Positions 7,372 to 14,640 of a stretch of DNA of 36,874 nucleotides are shown here, in pieces. The notes under the pieces are model-generated. The model was not told the origin of the DNA and did not search any database. It worked only from the letters and a program-made list of their open reading frames with translations. The first letter of the stretch is position 1, and every line of letters begins with the position of its first letter. The translations under genes were made by a program, and so were the position numbers. This DNA is from Acidobacteriota bacterium (GTDB lineage Bacteria; Actinomycetota; AC-67): assembly GCA_016208485.1 (NCBI GenBank), contig JACQXY010000024.1, positions 1 through 36,874 of the forward strand, given 5' to 3'.

Positions 7372-7871
7372 TGGCGCCGCGCAACGTGGTTCTGATCGGG
7401 TTCATGGGCGCCGGCAAGACCGAGGTCGGGCGCGCGCTCGCCGGCCTGCTCGGGTTCGAGGCCTTTGACACCGACGAGATGGTGGCGGCCGAGGCCGGCC
7501 GGGCTGTTCCCGAGGTCTTCGCGACCGAGGGCGAGTCGGGGTTCCGCGCGCGCGAGGCCGAGGCGGTCGCCCGCGCGAGCGCGGGGACCGGGCGGGTGAT
7601 CGCCTGCGGCGGCGGCGCGGTGCTCCAGCTCCGGAACTATGCGGCGCTCCGCGAGGCCGGACCGATCGTGTACCTGCGGGCTTCCCCGGCAACGCTCCGC
7701 GCGCGGCTCGGGGAGGGGGAAGGAAGGCCGCTGCTCGAGGGAGGGCGCTCCTTCGACCGCCTGCTCGCCGCGCGCGCGCCGGCCTACGAGTCCGCCGCCG
7801 ACCACGTGGTGGACACCGACGAGATGTCGCCCGAGGATGCCGCGCGCCGGATCGTGGAGATGCTCGGATGA
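7371..7871 (+). CDS. aroK: Shikimate kinase
   Basis: Phosphorylates shikimate at O3 with ATP. The 166-residue protein starts NVVLIGFMGAGKTEVGR with the Walker A P-loop. It has the shikimate-binding DTDEMV (Asp) and FRAREAEAV (Arg) segments, the Walker B-like ACGGGAV glycine motif, and the lid region ARLGEGEGRPLLE with its catalytic Arg. Ending in PEDAARRIVEML is normal for the family. ATG 7371 overlaps the aroC stop by one base, and the stop overlaps aroB by four bases. Aro genes in this order (C-K-B-Q) followed by a peptidase and efp are a common actinobacterial/firmicute arrangement. Confidence 0.95.
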   Translation: MAPRNVVLIGFMGAGKTEVGRALAGLLGFEAFDTDEMVAAEAGRAVPEVFATEGESGFRAREAEAVARASAGTGRVIACGGGAVLQLRNYAALREAGPIVYLRASPATLRARLGEGEGRPLLEGGRSFDRLLAARAPAYESAADHVVDTDEMSPEDAARRIVEMLG

Positions 7872-8947
7872 CGCCCCGCGAGGTGAGGGTCTCGCTCCCG
7901 GGCCGGGCCTACTCGGTCTGGGTGGGCGCGGACCTGCTCGGTCGCGCGCACGAGCTGATCCCGCTGCCGGAGGGGGCGGAGATCGCGGCGGTCGTGGCCG
8001 ACGCGAACGCCGCCGCGCTGCACGCCGAGCGGCTGGAGAGCGGCCTCGCGGCCTGGGGGGTCCGGGTCGAGCGGTTCGTGCTCCCGCCCGGGGAGGGTTC
8101 GAAGACCCTGGCCACGATCGAGGCGCTGCTGCGGTGGCTCGCGGCGACCGGAGCGCACCGGGGCGACCTCGTCGTCGCGCTCGGTGGGGGGGTGGCGGGA
8201 GACATCGCCGGGCTCGCCGCGGCCCTGTACGCGCGCGGGGTGGCTCTGGCGCAGGTTCCGACCACCGTCGTCGGGCAGGTGGACGCCGCGATCGGTGGCA
8301 AGTGCGGCGTGAACCTTCCCGAAGGCAAGAACCTCGCCGGCGCGTTCCATCAGCCGGTCGCCGTCCTCGCCGACACCTCAACGCTCGCGACGCTGCCCGA
8401 TGCGGACTTCGCCGCCGGGCTCGCGGAGGTGGTCAAGCACGGGCTGATCGACGACGGCGGGATCCTGGGGATGCTGGAAGAAGGCGCCGTGGCCATCCGG
8501 TCGCGCGACCGGGAGGTCCTCGGGGATCTGATCGCGCGGGCCGCGGCGGTGAAGGCGCGCGTCGTTGAGGCCGACGAGACCGAGCGGGGGGCGCGGGCCT
8601 TTCTCAACTACGGACACACGCTCGCCCACGCGCTGGAGACCCTCGGCGGCTACCGGACCTGGCGCCACGGGGAGGCGGTTGCCGTCGGGATGATGTTCGC
8701 GGCCTATCTGGCCCCCGCGCTCGGGCTCGCCGACCGGGTCGCCGCGCACGCGCGCGCCTTGGAGGCGCTCGACCTGCCGACCGGTGGGGCGTCGGCACCC
8801 TACGAGGAGATCTACGCGCTCTGGATGCGGGACAAGAAGTACCGGCGAGGCATGCGGTTCGTGGTCCTCGAGGATCTCGGCCGCCCGCGCCTCGCCTCCG
8901 GCATCGCCGACGCGCATCTCCGCGCCGCCTACGAGGCCGTTCGGTGA
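7868..8947 (+). CDS. aroB: 3-Dehydroquinate synthase
   Basis: Converts 3-deoxy-D-arabino-heptulosonate 7-phosphate to 3-dehydroquinate using NAD+ and a divalent metal. The 359-residue product shows the NAD-binding GGGVAGDIAGLAAALYARG, substrate-binding QVPTTVVGQVDAAIGGKCGVN, metal and phosphate ligands in AEVVKHGLI, the helix KARVVEADETERGARAFLNYGHTLAHALE (metal-binding His) and WRHGEAVAVGMMFA. All regions expected for class I DHQS are present. ATG 7868 overlaps the aroK stop and GTG of aroQ overlaps its stop. Confidence 0.96.
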   Translation: MTPREVRVSLPGRAYSVWVGADLLGRAHELIPLPEGAEIAAVVADANAAALHAERLESGLAAWGVRVERFVLPPGEGSKTLATIEALLRWLAATGAHRGDLVVALGGGVAGDIAGLAAALYARGVALAQVPTTVVGQVDAAIGGKCGVNLPEGKNLAGAFHQPVAVLADTSTLATLPDADFAAGLAEVVKHGLIDDGGILGMLEEGAVAIRSRDREVLGDLIARAAAVKARVVEADETERGARAFLNYGHTLAHALETLGGYRTWRHGEAVAVGMMFAAYLAPALGLADRVAAHARALEALDLPTGGASAPYEEIYALWMRDKKYRRGMRFVVLEDLGRPRLASGIADAHLRAAYEAVR

Positions 8948-9402
8948 CCCTCCCTCTGGTGCTCGTGCTGAACGGTCCGAACCTCGACCGCCTCGGGACG
9001 AGGCAACCCGAGGTGTACGGCAGGACGACGCTCGGCGAGCTCGAGGCTCTGCTCGCCGGGCGAGGGGCCGGCCTCGGGCTCGCCGTCGAGTGCGTCCAGT
9101 CGAAAGATGCCGACGGGCTGATCCGTGCGCTTGCCGAGCGGCGCCCCGCCGCGGTCGTGATCAATCCGGCGTCACTCACTCACCACAGCTTCCCGCTCAG
9201 GGACGCGCTCGCGGCCTGCGGCGCGCCGGTGTGGGAGGTGCATCTGTCGAACATCCACGCGCGCGAGCCGTTCCGCCGCCGGTCGCTCGTGTCGCCCATC
9301 GCCAGGGGAGTGGTGTGCGGCTTCGGCCCGGCGGGGTACATCGCCGCCCTCGAGGCCGCCGCGGCGTGGCTCGCCGCCGTGGCGAAGGAGGGAGACGGGT
9401 GA
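8944..9402 (+). CDS. aroQ: Type II 3-dehydroquinate dehydratase
   Basis: Dehydrates 3-dehydroquinate to 3-dehydroshikimate. At 152 residues it has the usual type II length, with LVLNGPNLDRLGTRQPEVYG carrying the catalytic Tyr, INPASLTHHS, and the catalytic His in EVHLSNIHAREPFR. The mid-chain motif that is normally QSNHEG reads QSKDADG here, so the Asn and His of that loop are replaced. This is an unusual but probably tolerated change in the flexible active-site lid segment. It starts at GTG 8944 inside the aroB stop and its stop overlaps the peptidase start. Confidence 0.93.
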   Translation: MTLPLVLVLNGPNLDRLGTRQPEVYGRTTLGELEALLAGRGAGLGLAVECVQSKDADGLIRALAERRPAAVVINPASLTHHSFPLRDALAACGAPVWEVHLSNIHAREPFRRRSLVSPIARGVVCGFGPAGYIAALEAAAAWLAAVAKEGDG

Positions 9403-10463
9403 AGCGACGACGCGACCTGGTGCGGGAGAGACTCGGGGATCTCGGGGTGGACGCGCTGCTCGTCACCGACCCGCTGAACGTCCGCTACCTGACCGGGTTC
9501 ACCGGATCCAGCGCGCAGCTCGTCGTCGCCGGCGAGGACGTGTTCCTCACCGATCCGCGCTACGAGGAGCAATCCTTGCGGGAGGTGTCCGGGTGCCGGT
9601 TCCAGATCTACCAGGGAGAACGGATGGTCGCCGCCGTCGCCGCGGCCATCGGCTCCCTCGGCGCGACGCGGATCGGCGTGGAGGCCGAGAACCTCACGCT
9701 CGCCGGGAGCCACAGGCTGGCGAAGGCTCTTGGGACCGCGCCGCTCCTGACGGAGACCACCGGTGTCGTGGAGGATCTGCGGCTGCGGAAGGACGAGGCG
9801 GAGATCGAGCTGCTCCGGCGAGCGTGCGCGGTGGGGGATGCGGCCCTCGAGAGCCTGCTCGCGGAGCTTCGCGAGGGCATGACCGAGCGCGAAGTCGCCA
9901 TGGCGCTGGACGACGCGGTGCGGTCGCGCGGCTCGGAGGCCCCGTCCTTCGAGACGATCGCCGCCTTCGGCGAGTCCGCCTCGGAGCCGCACCACCGGCC
10001 CACAGATCGAGGCCTGCGGCGCGGCGACATGGTGGAGCTCGATTTCGGCGCCGTCGTCGGCGGGTACCACTCGGACATGACGCGCACCATCGCTTTCGGC
10101 GATCCGTCCGAGGAGATGGCGCGGGTGTACGCGCTCGTGCGCGCGGGTCAGTCCGCGGGCATCGAGGCCGTGGCCGCCGGCGTGACGGCCGGCGCCGTCG
10201 ACGCGGCCACGCGCGCGCCGATCGTCGCCGGCGGTTTCGACTACGGCCACGGGACGGGACACGGCGTCGGCCTCGACGTCCACGAACCGCCGGCGCTGCG
10301 CCGCGACGCCGCTGATATACTCGCGCCCGGTACGGCGGTGACGGTGGAGCCCGGCATCTATCTGCCGGGGACCGGAGGGGTCAGGATCGAGGACCTGGTC
10401 GTGGTCCGCGACGCCGGGTGTGAGGTCCTGACGACGTTCCCGAAAGAACTCATCAAGGTGTGA
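9399..10463 (+). CDS. pepQ: Xaa-Pro peptidase (M24B family)
   Basis: A cytosolic dinuclear-metal peptidase cleaving Xaa-Pro bonds (prolidase or aminopeptidase P type). The N-terminal creatinase-like domain has LLVTDPLNVRYLTGFTGSSA. The C-terminal pita-bread domain has the five metal ligands in order: Asp in ELDFGAV, Asp in HSDMTRT, His in GHGTGHGVGLDVHE, Glu in VEPGIY and Glu in RIEDLV. Length 354 is normal. GTG 9399 overlaps the aroQ stop by four bases (GTGA) and is directly followed by conserved sequence. The location between aroQ and efp is the standard one for the pepQ/ypdF-type gene of Gram-positive bacteria. Dipeptidase versus aminopeptidase activity cannot be told from sequence alone. 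Confidence 0.93.
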   Translation: MKRRRDLVRERLGDLGVDALLVTDPLNVRYLTGFTGSSAQLVVAGEDVFLTDPRYEEQSLREVSGCRFQIYQGERMVAAVAAAIGSLGATRIGVEAENLTLAGSHRLAKALGTAPLLTETTGVVEDLRLRKDEAEIELLRRACAVGDAALESLLAELREGMTEREVAMALDDAVRSRGSEAPSFETIAAFGESASEPHHRPTDRGLRRGDMVELDFGAVVGGYHSDMTRTIAFGDPSEEMARVYALVRAGQSAGIEAVAAGVTAGAVDAATRAPIVAGGFDYGHGTGHGVGLDVHEPPALRRDAADILAPGTAVTVEPGIYLPGTGGVRIEDLVVVRDAGCEVLTTFPKELIKV

Positions 10464-10469
10464 GGCGCG

Positions 10470-11030
10470 ATGGTATCCACGAACGACTTGAAGACCGGCA
10501 TGGTGCTCGAGCTGGACGGGCACCTCTGGACGGTTCTGTTCTTCCAGCACCACAAGCCGGGGAAAGGGCAGGCGGTCGTGCGCACCAAGCTCCGGAACGT
10601 CCGGACCGGCGCGGTGCTCGAGCGCACGTTTCGCGCCGACGAGAAGGTGGACCAAGCCATTCTCGACAAGCGGGAGATGAGCTACTCCTACCACGACGGC
10701 ACCCACTACATCTTCATGGACAGCGTGACTTACGACCAGCTCACCGTCGAGGAGGAGGAGCTGGGCGACGCCGCGCGGTGGCTGAAGGAGAACCAGAGCG
10801 TCTACCTGGCGCTGTTCGACGGGCGTCCGGTGTCGGTCGAGCTTCCGGCGTCTGTGGACCTGCGGATCGAGCACACCGACCCCGGCGTGAAGGGCGACCG
10901 GGTCTCGGGGGCGACGAAGCTCGCGCGCCTGGAGACCGGCGTCGAGCTCCAGGTGCCGCTTTTCGTCGAGACCGGCGACACGGTTCGGGTTGACACCCGG
11001 ACCGGCGCGTACCTGACGCGCGTGCAGTAG
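10470..11030 (+). CDS. efp: Translation elongation factor P
   Basis: Binds between the ribosomal P and E sites and relieves stalling at polyproline stretches. It has 186 residues and three beta-barrel domains. The domain I loop HKPGKGQA presents Lys32 toward the peptidyl-transferase centre. VRTKLRNVRTGAVLERTFRADEKV and the C-terminal DTRTGAYLTRVQ follow the family closely. It starts six bases after the peptidase stop, with GAGGCGCG upstream. No dedicated EF-P modifying enzyme is encoded in the window. The many Pro-rich proteins here (PilP-like linker, carB repeat tail with PSPPVD) are plausible clients; that link is inference. Confidence 0.97.
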   Translation: MVSTNDLKTGMVLELDGHLWTVLFFQHHKPGKGQAVVRTKLRNVRTGAVLERTFRADEKVDQAILDKREMSYSYHDGTHYIFMDSVTYDQLTVEEEELGDAARWLKENQSVYLALFDGRPVSVELPASVDLRIEHTDPGVKGDRVSGATKLARLETGVELQVPLFVETGDTVRVDTRTGAYLTRVQ

Positions 11031-11046
11031 CGGGCGGAGGGGCGGG

Positions 11047-11436
11047 GTGAACCCCCGAACGAAGGCCCGCCGGCGCGCCCTCGAGGTGCTGCACCAGGCC
11101 GATGTGGCGGAGTGCGCAATCGATGAAGCGCTCGCGACGGCCGGCGCCGTCCCCGAATTCGCGCGTGAGATCCTCCGGGGGATCGGCGACAACCGCGCGG
11201 AGATCGACGCGACGATCCGGCGTTTCGCCGAGCGGTGGGAACTCGAGCGGATGCCGGTGGTGGACCGCAATCTGCTCCGGATCGGGATCTACGAGATCCT
11301 GTACCGAGCCGACGTGCCGATCGGCGCGACGATCAACGACGTCGTGGATCTCGCCAAGCTCCTATCGACTCCCGACTCGGGGCGGTTCGTGAACGGCATG
11401 CTCGGGCGCATCGCCCGCGAGCACGAGCGCGCCTGA
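11047..11436 (+). CDS. nusB: Transcription antitermination factor NusB
   Basis: An all-helical RNA-binding protein that, with NusE (S10), binds boxA and supports rRNA antitermination. The 129-residue product has the basic N-terminus RTKARRRALEVLHQAD, the central GIGDNRAEIDATIRRF and the conserved C-terminal core MPVVDRNLLRIGIYEILYR-ADVPIGATINDVVDLAKLLSTPDSGRFVNGMLG. GTG 11047 is preceded by GGAGGGGCGGG as ribosome-binding site. It closes the aroC operon. Confidence 0.96.
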   Translation: MNPRTKARRRALEVLHQADVAECAIDEALATAGAVPEFAREILRGIGDNRAEIDATIRRFAERWELERMPVVDRNLLRIGIYEILYRADVPIGATINDVVDLAKLLSTPDSGRFVNGMLGRIAREHERA

Positions 11437-11446
11437 GGGCGCCCGC

Positions 11447-11452
11447 TACAAT
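11447..11452 (+). promoter_or_regulatory. -10 element of a leaderless mntA promoter
   Basis: TACAAT lies six bases before the GTG start of mntA (11459). With the usual 6-7 base distance from -10 to transcription start, the mRNA would begin at the GTG itself. There is no ribosome-binding site before this GTG, which agrees. No convincing -35 is seen. The box gives the toxin-antitoxin pair its own promoter, separate from the nusB operon that ends 11 bases upstream. Confidence 0.6.
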
Positions 11453-11458
11453 GACCCC

Positions 11459-11893
11459 GTGTCCGCCGACCTCGAACGCTCGCCCCGGGACGTGACGGCC
11501 CTCCTCCGGGCGGCCCTGCCGCGTCTGACCGAGGTGTGCCGCGCCTTCGGCGTGCGCACGCTCGTGATCTTCGGGTCGGTGGCGAAAGGCGAGGCTCGGC
11601 CGGCGAGCGACGTGGATCTCGCGGTCGATTTCGGGAAGGCCGTTGCCCCCGGGACCGAGCTGGACTTCCTGGGGTCGGTCGTCGATGCCGTCGGGACCGA
11701 CCGGCTGGACGTGGTAAACGTGTGCACGGCACCCCCGCTCGCCCTGCGCGAGGTGGCTCTCCATGGGACCGCGATCTTCGAGCGCGAGCCGGGGACGTTC
11801 GCGAGGCTACAGATGGCTGCTCTCGGGCGGTATATGGACACGGCGCGGTTCCGCCGGCTCCGGAGCGAACTCCTGAGGGGCTCGGTCGGATGA
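11459..11893 (+). CDS. mntA: MntA-type nucleotidyltransferase antitoxin
   Basis: A minimal nucleotidyltransferase of the MNT-HEPN (type VII) toxin-antitoxin systems. Known MntA proteins neutralise HepT by adenylylating a tyrosine next to its RNase motif. The 144-residue product has the MNT signature IFGSVAKGEARPASDVDLAV, giving Gly39-Ser40 and the metal-binding Asp51 and Asp53 (GS-x10-DxD), then a C-terminal part with DRLDVVNV. The start GTG 11459 fits the leaderless promoter. The last bases overlap the toxin ATG (ATGA), so the two are translationally coupled, with the antitoxin first. It is not related to the AbiEii nucleotidyltransferase at 14641-15990 beyond the common polymerase-beta fold. 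Confidence 0.88.
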   Translation: MSADLERSPRDVTALLRAALPRLTEVCRAFGVRTLVIFGSVAKGEARPASDVDLAVDFGKAVAPGTELDFLGSVVDAVGTDRLDVVNVCTAPPLALREVALHGTAIFEREPGTFARLQMAALGRYMDTARFRRLRSELLRGSVG

Positions 11894-12336
11894 CCGTGCC
11901 GCCGGACCGGCCTCTCGTCGAGGCGCGGCTCGACTCCATCCGGGAGGCCCTCGGCGCGCTCGAGGCGCTCCGGTCGATCACTCTTGAGGAGTACCGGGCG
12001 GACGTCGTGCGCCGGAGTTCCGTCGAGCGGCTGATCTGTCGTCTGGTGGAGACCGCCGGCCAGATCAACGCGCACCTATCCGCGCGGTTGCTCGGCTCGG
12101 CGCCCGCGGACTACCACGACTCGTTCCTGAGGGCCGCGGAGACGGGCGCCCTGGACGGCTCCTTCGCCGCCGAGATCGCGCGCTCGGCGGGGCTCCGGAA
12201 CCGCATCGTCCACGAGTACGAGAAGGTGGACCACGCGGTGGCGCACGCCGCGATCCCGCTCGCTCTCGAGCAGTTCCGTCGCTACCTGAGTGAGATCCTG
12301 GACTTCCTCGGCGGCGCGGGACGCGCGCCATCGTGA
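11890..12336 (+). CDS. hepT: HepT-like HEPN RNase toxin
   Basis: The HEPN-domain (DUF86) toxin of the MntA/HepT pair; characterised members are RNases that are silenced when the tyrosine of their motif is modified. The 148-residue protein is all-helical. It carries the RxxxxHxY motif as RNRIVHEY (Arg103, His108, Tyr110), so the catalytic residues and the modification target are intact. The family region VERLICRLVETAGQINAHL is also present. ATG 11890 overlaps the mntA stop. The module sits between nusB and a cyclophilin gene, where no toxin-antitoxin system would be expected in the conserved operon, so it is probably acquired. Confidence 0.88.
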   Translation: MTVPPDRPLVEARLDSIREALGALEALRSITLEEYRADVVRRSSVERLICRLVETAGQINAHLSARLLGSAPADYHDSFLRAAETGALDGSFAAEIARSAGLRNRIVHEYEKVDHAVAHAAIPLALEQFRRYLSEILDFLGGAGRAPS

Positions 12337-12409
12337 GCACGTGGTGGCCTCGGGGACGCGGGCGGCGACGGTAGGAATCGGCCACGACGACCAAGGGAGA
12401 GGAGGAGCA

Positions 12410-12922
12410 ATGCCGTCCTATGCCACTCTTGCCACCTCGATGGGGGACATCAAGGTGCGCCTCATGCCCGAGCACGCGCCCAAGACGGTCGAGAATTTCG
12501 TCGGCCTGGCGGCGGGCACGCGCGCCTGGCGTGACCCCAAGACCCGAGCCGAGCGCAACGACCCGCTGTACGACGGCACCATCTTCCACCGCGTGATCGC
12601 GGGCTTCATGATCCAGGGCGGGGACCCGCTCGGCACCGGGACCGGTGGCCCCGGCTACGTCTTCGAGGATGAGGTGGTGGGCGGCCCGTCGTTCGATCGG
12701 GCCGGCCATCTCGCGATGGCGAACGCGGGCCCGGGCACCAACGGGTCGCAGTTCTTCATCACCCAGGTGCCCACGCCGTGGCTGAACGGGAAGCATACGA
12801 TCTTCGGCACGGTCGTCGAGGGGATCGACGTGCTGAACGCGATCGCCGGGGTGGCGGTCGGTGCCGGCGACCGGCCCAAGACTCCCGTCGTGCTCGAGCG
12901 CGTCACGATCGCCGAGGAGTAG
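12410..12922 (+). CDS. Cyclophilin-type peptidyl-prolyl cis-trans isomerase
   Basis: Catalyses cis-trans isomerisation of X-Pro bonds in folding proteins. There is no signal peptide, so it is cytoplasmic. The 170-residue protein has the cyclophilin core: HAPKTVENFVGLAAG, FHRVIAGFMIQGGDP (catalytic Arg of FHRVI), HLAMANAGPGTNGSQFFIT and LNGKHTIFGTVVEGIDVLNAI. An insertion RAWRDPKTRAERNDPLYDGT after the first helix is common in actinobacterial cytosolic cyclophilins. ATG 12410 follows a strong GGGAGAGGAGGAG ribosome-binding site. It lies 73 bases behind hepT on the same strand. Confidence 0.95.
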   Translation: MPSYATLATSMGDIKVRLMPEHAPKTVENFVGLAAGTRAWRDPKTRAERNDPLYDGTIFHRVIAGFMIQGGDPLGTGTGGPGYVFEDEVVGGPSFDRAGHLAMANAGPGTNGSQFFITQVPTPWLNGKHTIFGTVVEGIDVLNAIAGVAVGAGDRPKTPVVLERVTIAEE

Positions 12923-12946
12923 CTCGCGACGGACGCGCCCGCATTC

Positions 12947-12976
12947 TTGACGGAGTCCACCGAACAGCCGTAGGAC
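12947..12976 (+). promoter_or_regulatory. Candidate promoter for the methyltransferase gene
   Basis: TTGACG (12947-12952) is followed after 18 bases by TAGGAC (12971-12976), 23 bases before the ATG at 13000. The -35 is good, but the -10 lacks the final T. A weak AAAGGG ribosome-binding site sits at 12990-12995. The match is moderate and unsupported by anything else. Confidence 0.35.
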
Positions 12977-12999
12977 TTCCCCGACAAGAAAGGGCGCGG

Positions 13000-13779
13000 A
13001 TGGGAGGCTACGTCTACGACCAAGCCTGGGAGCAGGAGCGCGAGCGCCTCGCCGGGATCGAGGCCGACTGGGATCCGGGGACGATCCGCCACCTGGAGGC
13101 CGTCGGGGTCGCAGAGGGCTGGCGGTGCCTCGAGATCGGCGCCGGCGCCGGGTCGATCGCGCGGTGGCTCGGGGAGCGGGTCGGGCCGACCGGGCGCGTG
13201 GTCGCGACCGACCTCGATATCCGCTTCGTCGAGGTGCTGGGCCTTTCGAACGTGGAGGCCCTGCGCCACGACATTGTGGCCGACGATCCGCCGGAGGGAC
13301 CTTTCGATCTGGCGCACGCGCGCATGCTCTTCGAGCACCTGCCCGAGCGGGCCGAGGCGCTCCGGCGGGCCGTCTCAACTCTCGCGCCCGGCGGCTGGCT
13401 CGTCGTGGAGGACCTCGATTGGTCCTCCACGGGTCCGGTCGTGCCCTCGGAGGCGTTCTCGCGCGCCGTCGGCGCGGTGCTCGGGCTGATGGAGAAGGCG
13501 GGCTACGACCCCTTCTACGGCAGGCGGTTGCTCGGGGAGCTGGAGGCCGCGGGACTCGTCGAGGTCGAGGGCGAGGGGCGATCGCGGATCCTCGACGCGC
13601 GGTCGCCGGGGGTGTCGTTCTACCGGCTGTCTCTCGAGGCCGTGCGGGAGCCTCTGGTGTCCTCCGGGGCGCTCGCGGAGTCGGACGTGGAGGCGGCGCT
13701 CGCGCTCTTCGGCGTCCCCGGTTTCCGGGTCATGACGCCGACGCTCGTCGCGGCCTGGGGGCGCCGGGCCGAGGCCTAG
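13000..13779 (+). CDS. SAM-dependent class I methyltransferase, substrate unknown
   Basis: A 259-residue Rossmann-fold methyltransferase. Motif I is CLEIGAGAGSIARWL (residues ~46-60), motif II is the acidic strand VVATDLDIRF, the motif III region is HDIVADDPPEGPFDLAHARMLFEHL and the post-motif is LAPGGWLVVEDLDW. The C-terminal half (GYDPFYGRRLLGELEAAGLVEV) resembles small-molecule methyltransferases, but nothing points to a substrate. It is monocistronic on the plus strand. Its TAG stop lies in the tetranucleotide CTAG (13776-13779), which on the other strand supplies the TAG stop of the convergent cytochrome gene. Confidence 0.88.
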   Translation: MGGYVYDQAWEQERERLAGIEADWDPGTIRHLEAVGVAEGWRCLEIGAGAGSIARWLGERVGPTGRVVATDLDIRFVEVLGLSNVEALRHDIVADDPPEGPFDLAHARMLFEHLPERAEALRRAVSTLAPGGWLVVEDLDWSSTGPVVPSEAFSRAVGAVLGLMEKAGYDPFYGRRLLGELEAAGLVEVEGEGRSRILDARSPGVSFYRLSLEAVREPLVSSGALAESDVEAALALFGVPGFRVMTPTLVAAWGRRAEA

Positions 13780-14567
13780 TCCTCCTCCTCGTCCTCGCGC
13801 TCGTGGCAGCGCGCGCAGAAGCTCGTCGAGTGGCATCGCGCGCAGACGCTCCGGTTCCCTTCGGCGACGTCTTGGTGCCGCGACCGCCAGTCGCGAGGGT
13901 GCGGCATCGCGATGCCGTGGCAGGACGTGCACCCCGCCGACGCGTGGCAGCGGGCGCAGAGCGCCGGGGCGGCGGCGGCGCGAGCGGCATGGATCCGTTG
14001 CCATCCTGCCGGGTGGGGCATGCTCAGCCCGTGGCAAGAGGTGCAGTCGCGGGCGGGGCTTCGGTGGCACAGGCGGCAGGCGGCGCCGCGCGCGATTGCG
14101 CTCGCGCCGTGGGTGAGCCTCCATCCGGCCGGGTGGGGCATCCGGACCCGGTGGCAGGCGTCGCAGCGCTGGGGAGGGTGGCAGATCGCACAGCTGCGGG
14201 CTGCCCTCGTGCCGTGTAGGGCGAGCCAGGCCGGTCCCTCATGGCCCGCGGGCATGAGGGAGTCGGCCGGAGAGGGGACGCTGCTCGCGGAGGGGGAAGT
14301 GGGCCGGGCGCTCGGGCGGGCGACCGGGCCCCGGCGGCCTGTGCGGGGTCCCGGGACCCTGGTGCCCGCGAGATATGTGCCGGCGACCGCGAGGACGAGG
14401 AGCACGACCGCGATCGGGGACCGGGGTCCCCTTCCACCGCCCGCGCCGCTCGTGACCGCCCCCTTGCGCTCTCCCTGTGCCCTCTCATAGGGAGATCGTC
14501 GGGTGCCCGCCCGAATGCACGGCCGGCCCGAATGCGCGGCCGCGGGCGGCTGGACCGGGCCCGCCAC
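13776..14567 (-). CDS. Membrane-anchored multiheme c-type cytochrome (eight CxxCH)
   Basis: An N-terminal basic segment is followed by a single hydrophobic anchor (IAVVLLVLAVAGTYLAG), a ~45-residue Pro/Ser linker and a C-terminal ~140-residue domain with eight CxxCH haem-attachment sites (CAICH, CDACH, CRLCH, CTSCH, CARCH, CTSCH, CARCH, CARCH). Three modules repeat CxxCH followed by MPHPxxWxxxH, so each module offers extra His residues for bis-His ligation. It should act outside the membrane as an electron carrier, like cytochrome c3/NrfH-type proteins. No partner oxidoreductase is nearby. The start is uncertain: GTG 14567, inside the 29-bp repeat, is the first possible start upstream of the anchor. 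A GTG at 14405 lies within the hydrophobic segment. The protein ends in an acidic tail (EREDEEED). Confidence 0.82.
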   Translation of the reverse strand: MAGPVQPPAAAHSGRPCIRAGTRRSPYERAQGERKGAVTSGAGGGRGPRSPIAVVLLVLAVAGTYLAGTRVPGPRTGRRGPVARPSARPTSPSASSVPSPADSLMPAGHEGPAWLALHGTRAARSCAICHPPQRCDACHRVRMPHPAGWRLTHGASAIARGAACRLCHRSPARDCTSCHGLSMPHPAGWQRIHAARAAAAPALCARCHASAGCTSCHGIAMPHPRDWRSRHQDVAEGNRSVCARCHSTSFCARCHEREDEEED

Positions 14568-14575
14568 AGTGGTAT
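14547..14575 (+). repeat. 29-bp direct repeat, copy 1 (left side of the AbiE module)
   Basis: The sequence begins CGGCTGGACCGGGCCC and ends CCACAGTGGTAT. It differs from the copy at 17124-17152 at a single base (A/G in CCACRGTGG). Both copies are in the same orientation and bracket about 2.55 kb containing AbiEii, AbiEi and a small upstream frame. Each copy contains the short palindromes GGGCCC and CCAC-GTGG. Confidence 0.85.
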
Positions 14576-14640
14576 CGCCCGCGGGTTGCCGAGACCGGGT
14601 GGATCGCCCGGTGTCTATCGAGTGGTCAGGGTGCGATCGA

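Noticed and set aside
9180..11270. Long minus-strand open frame (696 codons) opposite the peptidase, efp and nusB
   Set aside because: Mirror of conserved plus-strand genes, no motif, typical shadow of third-position GC bias.
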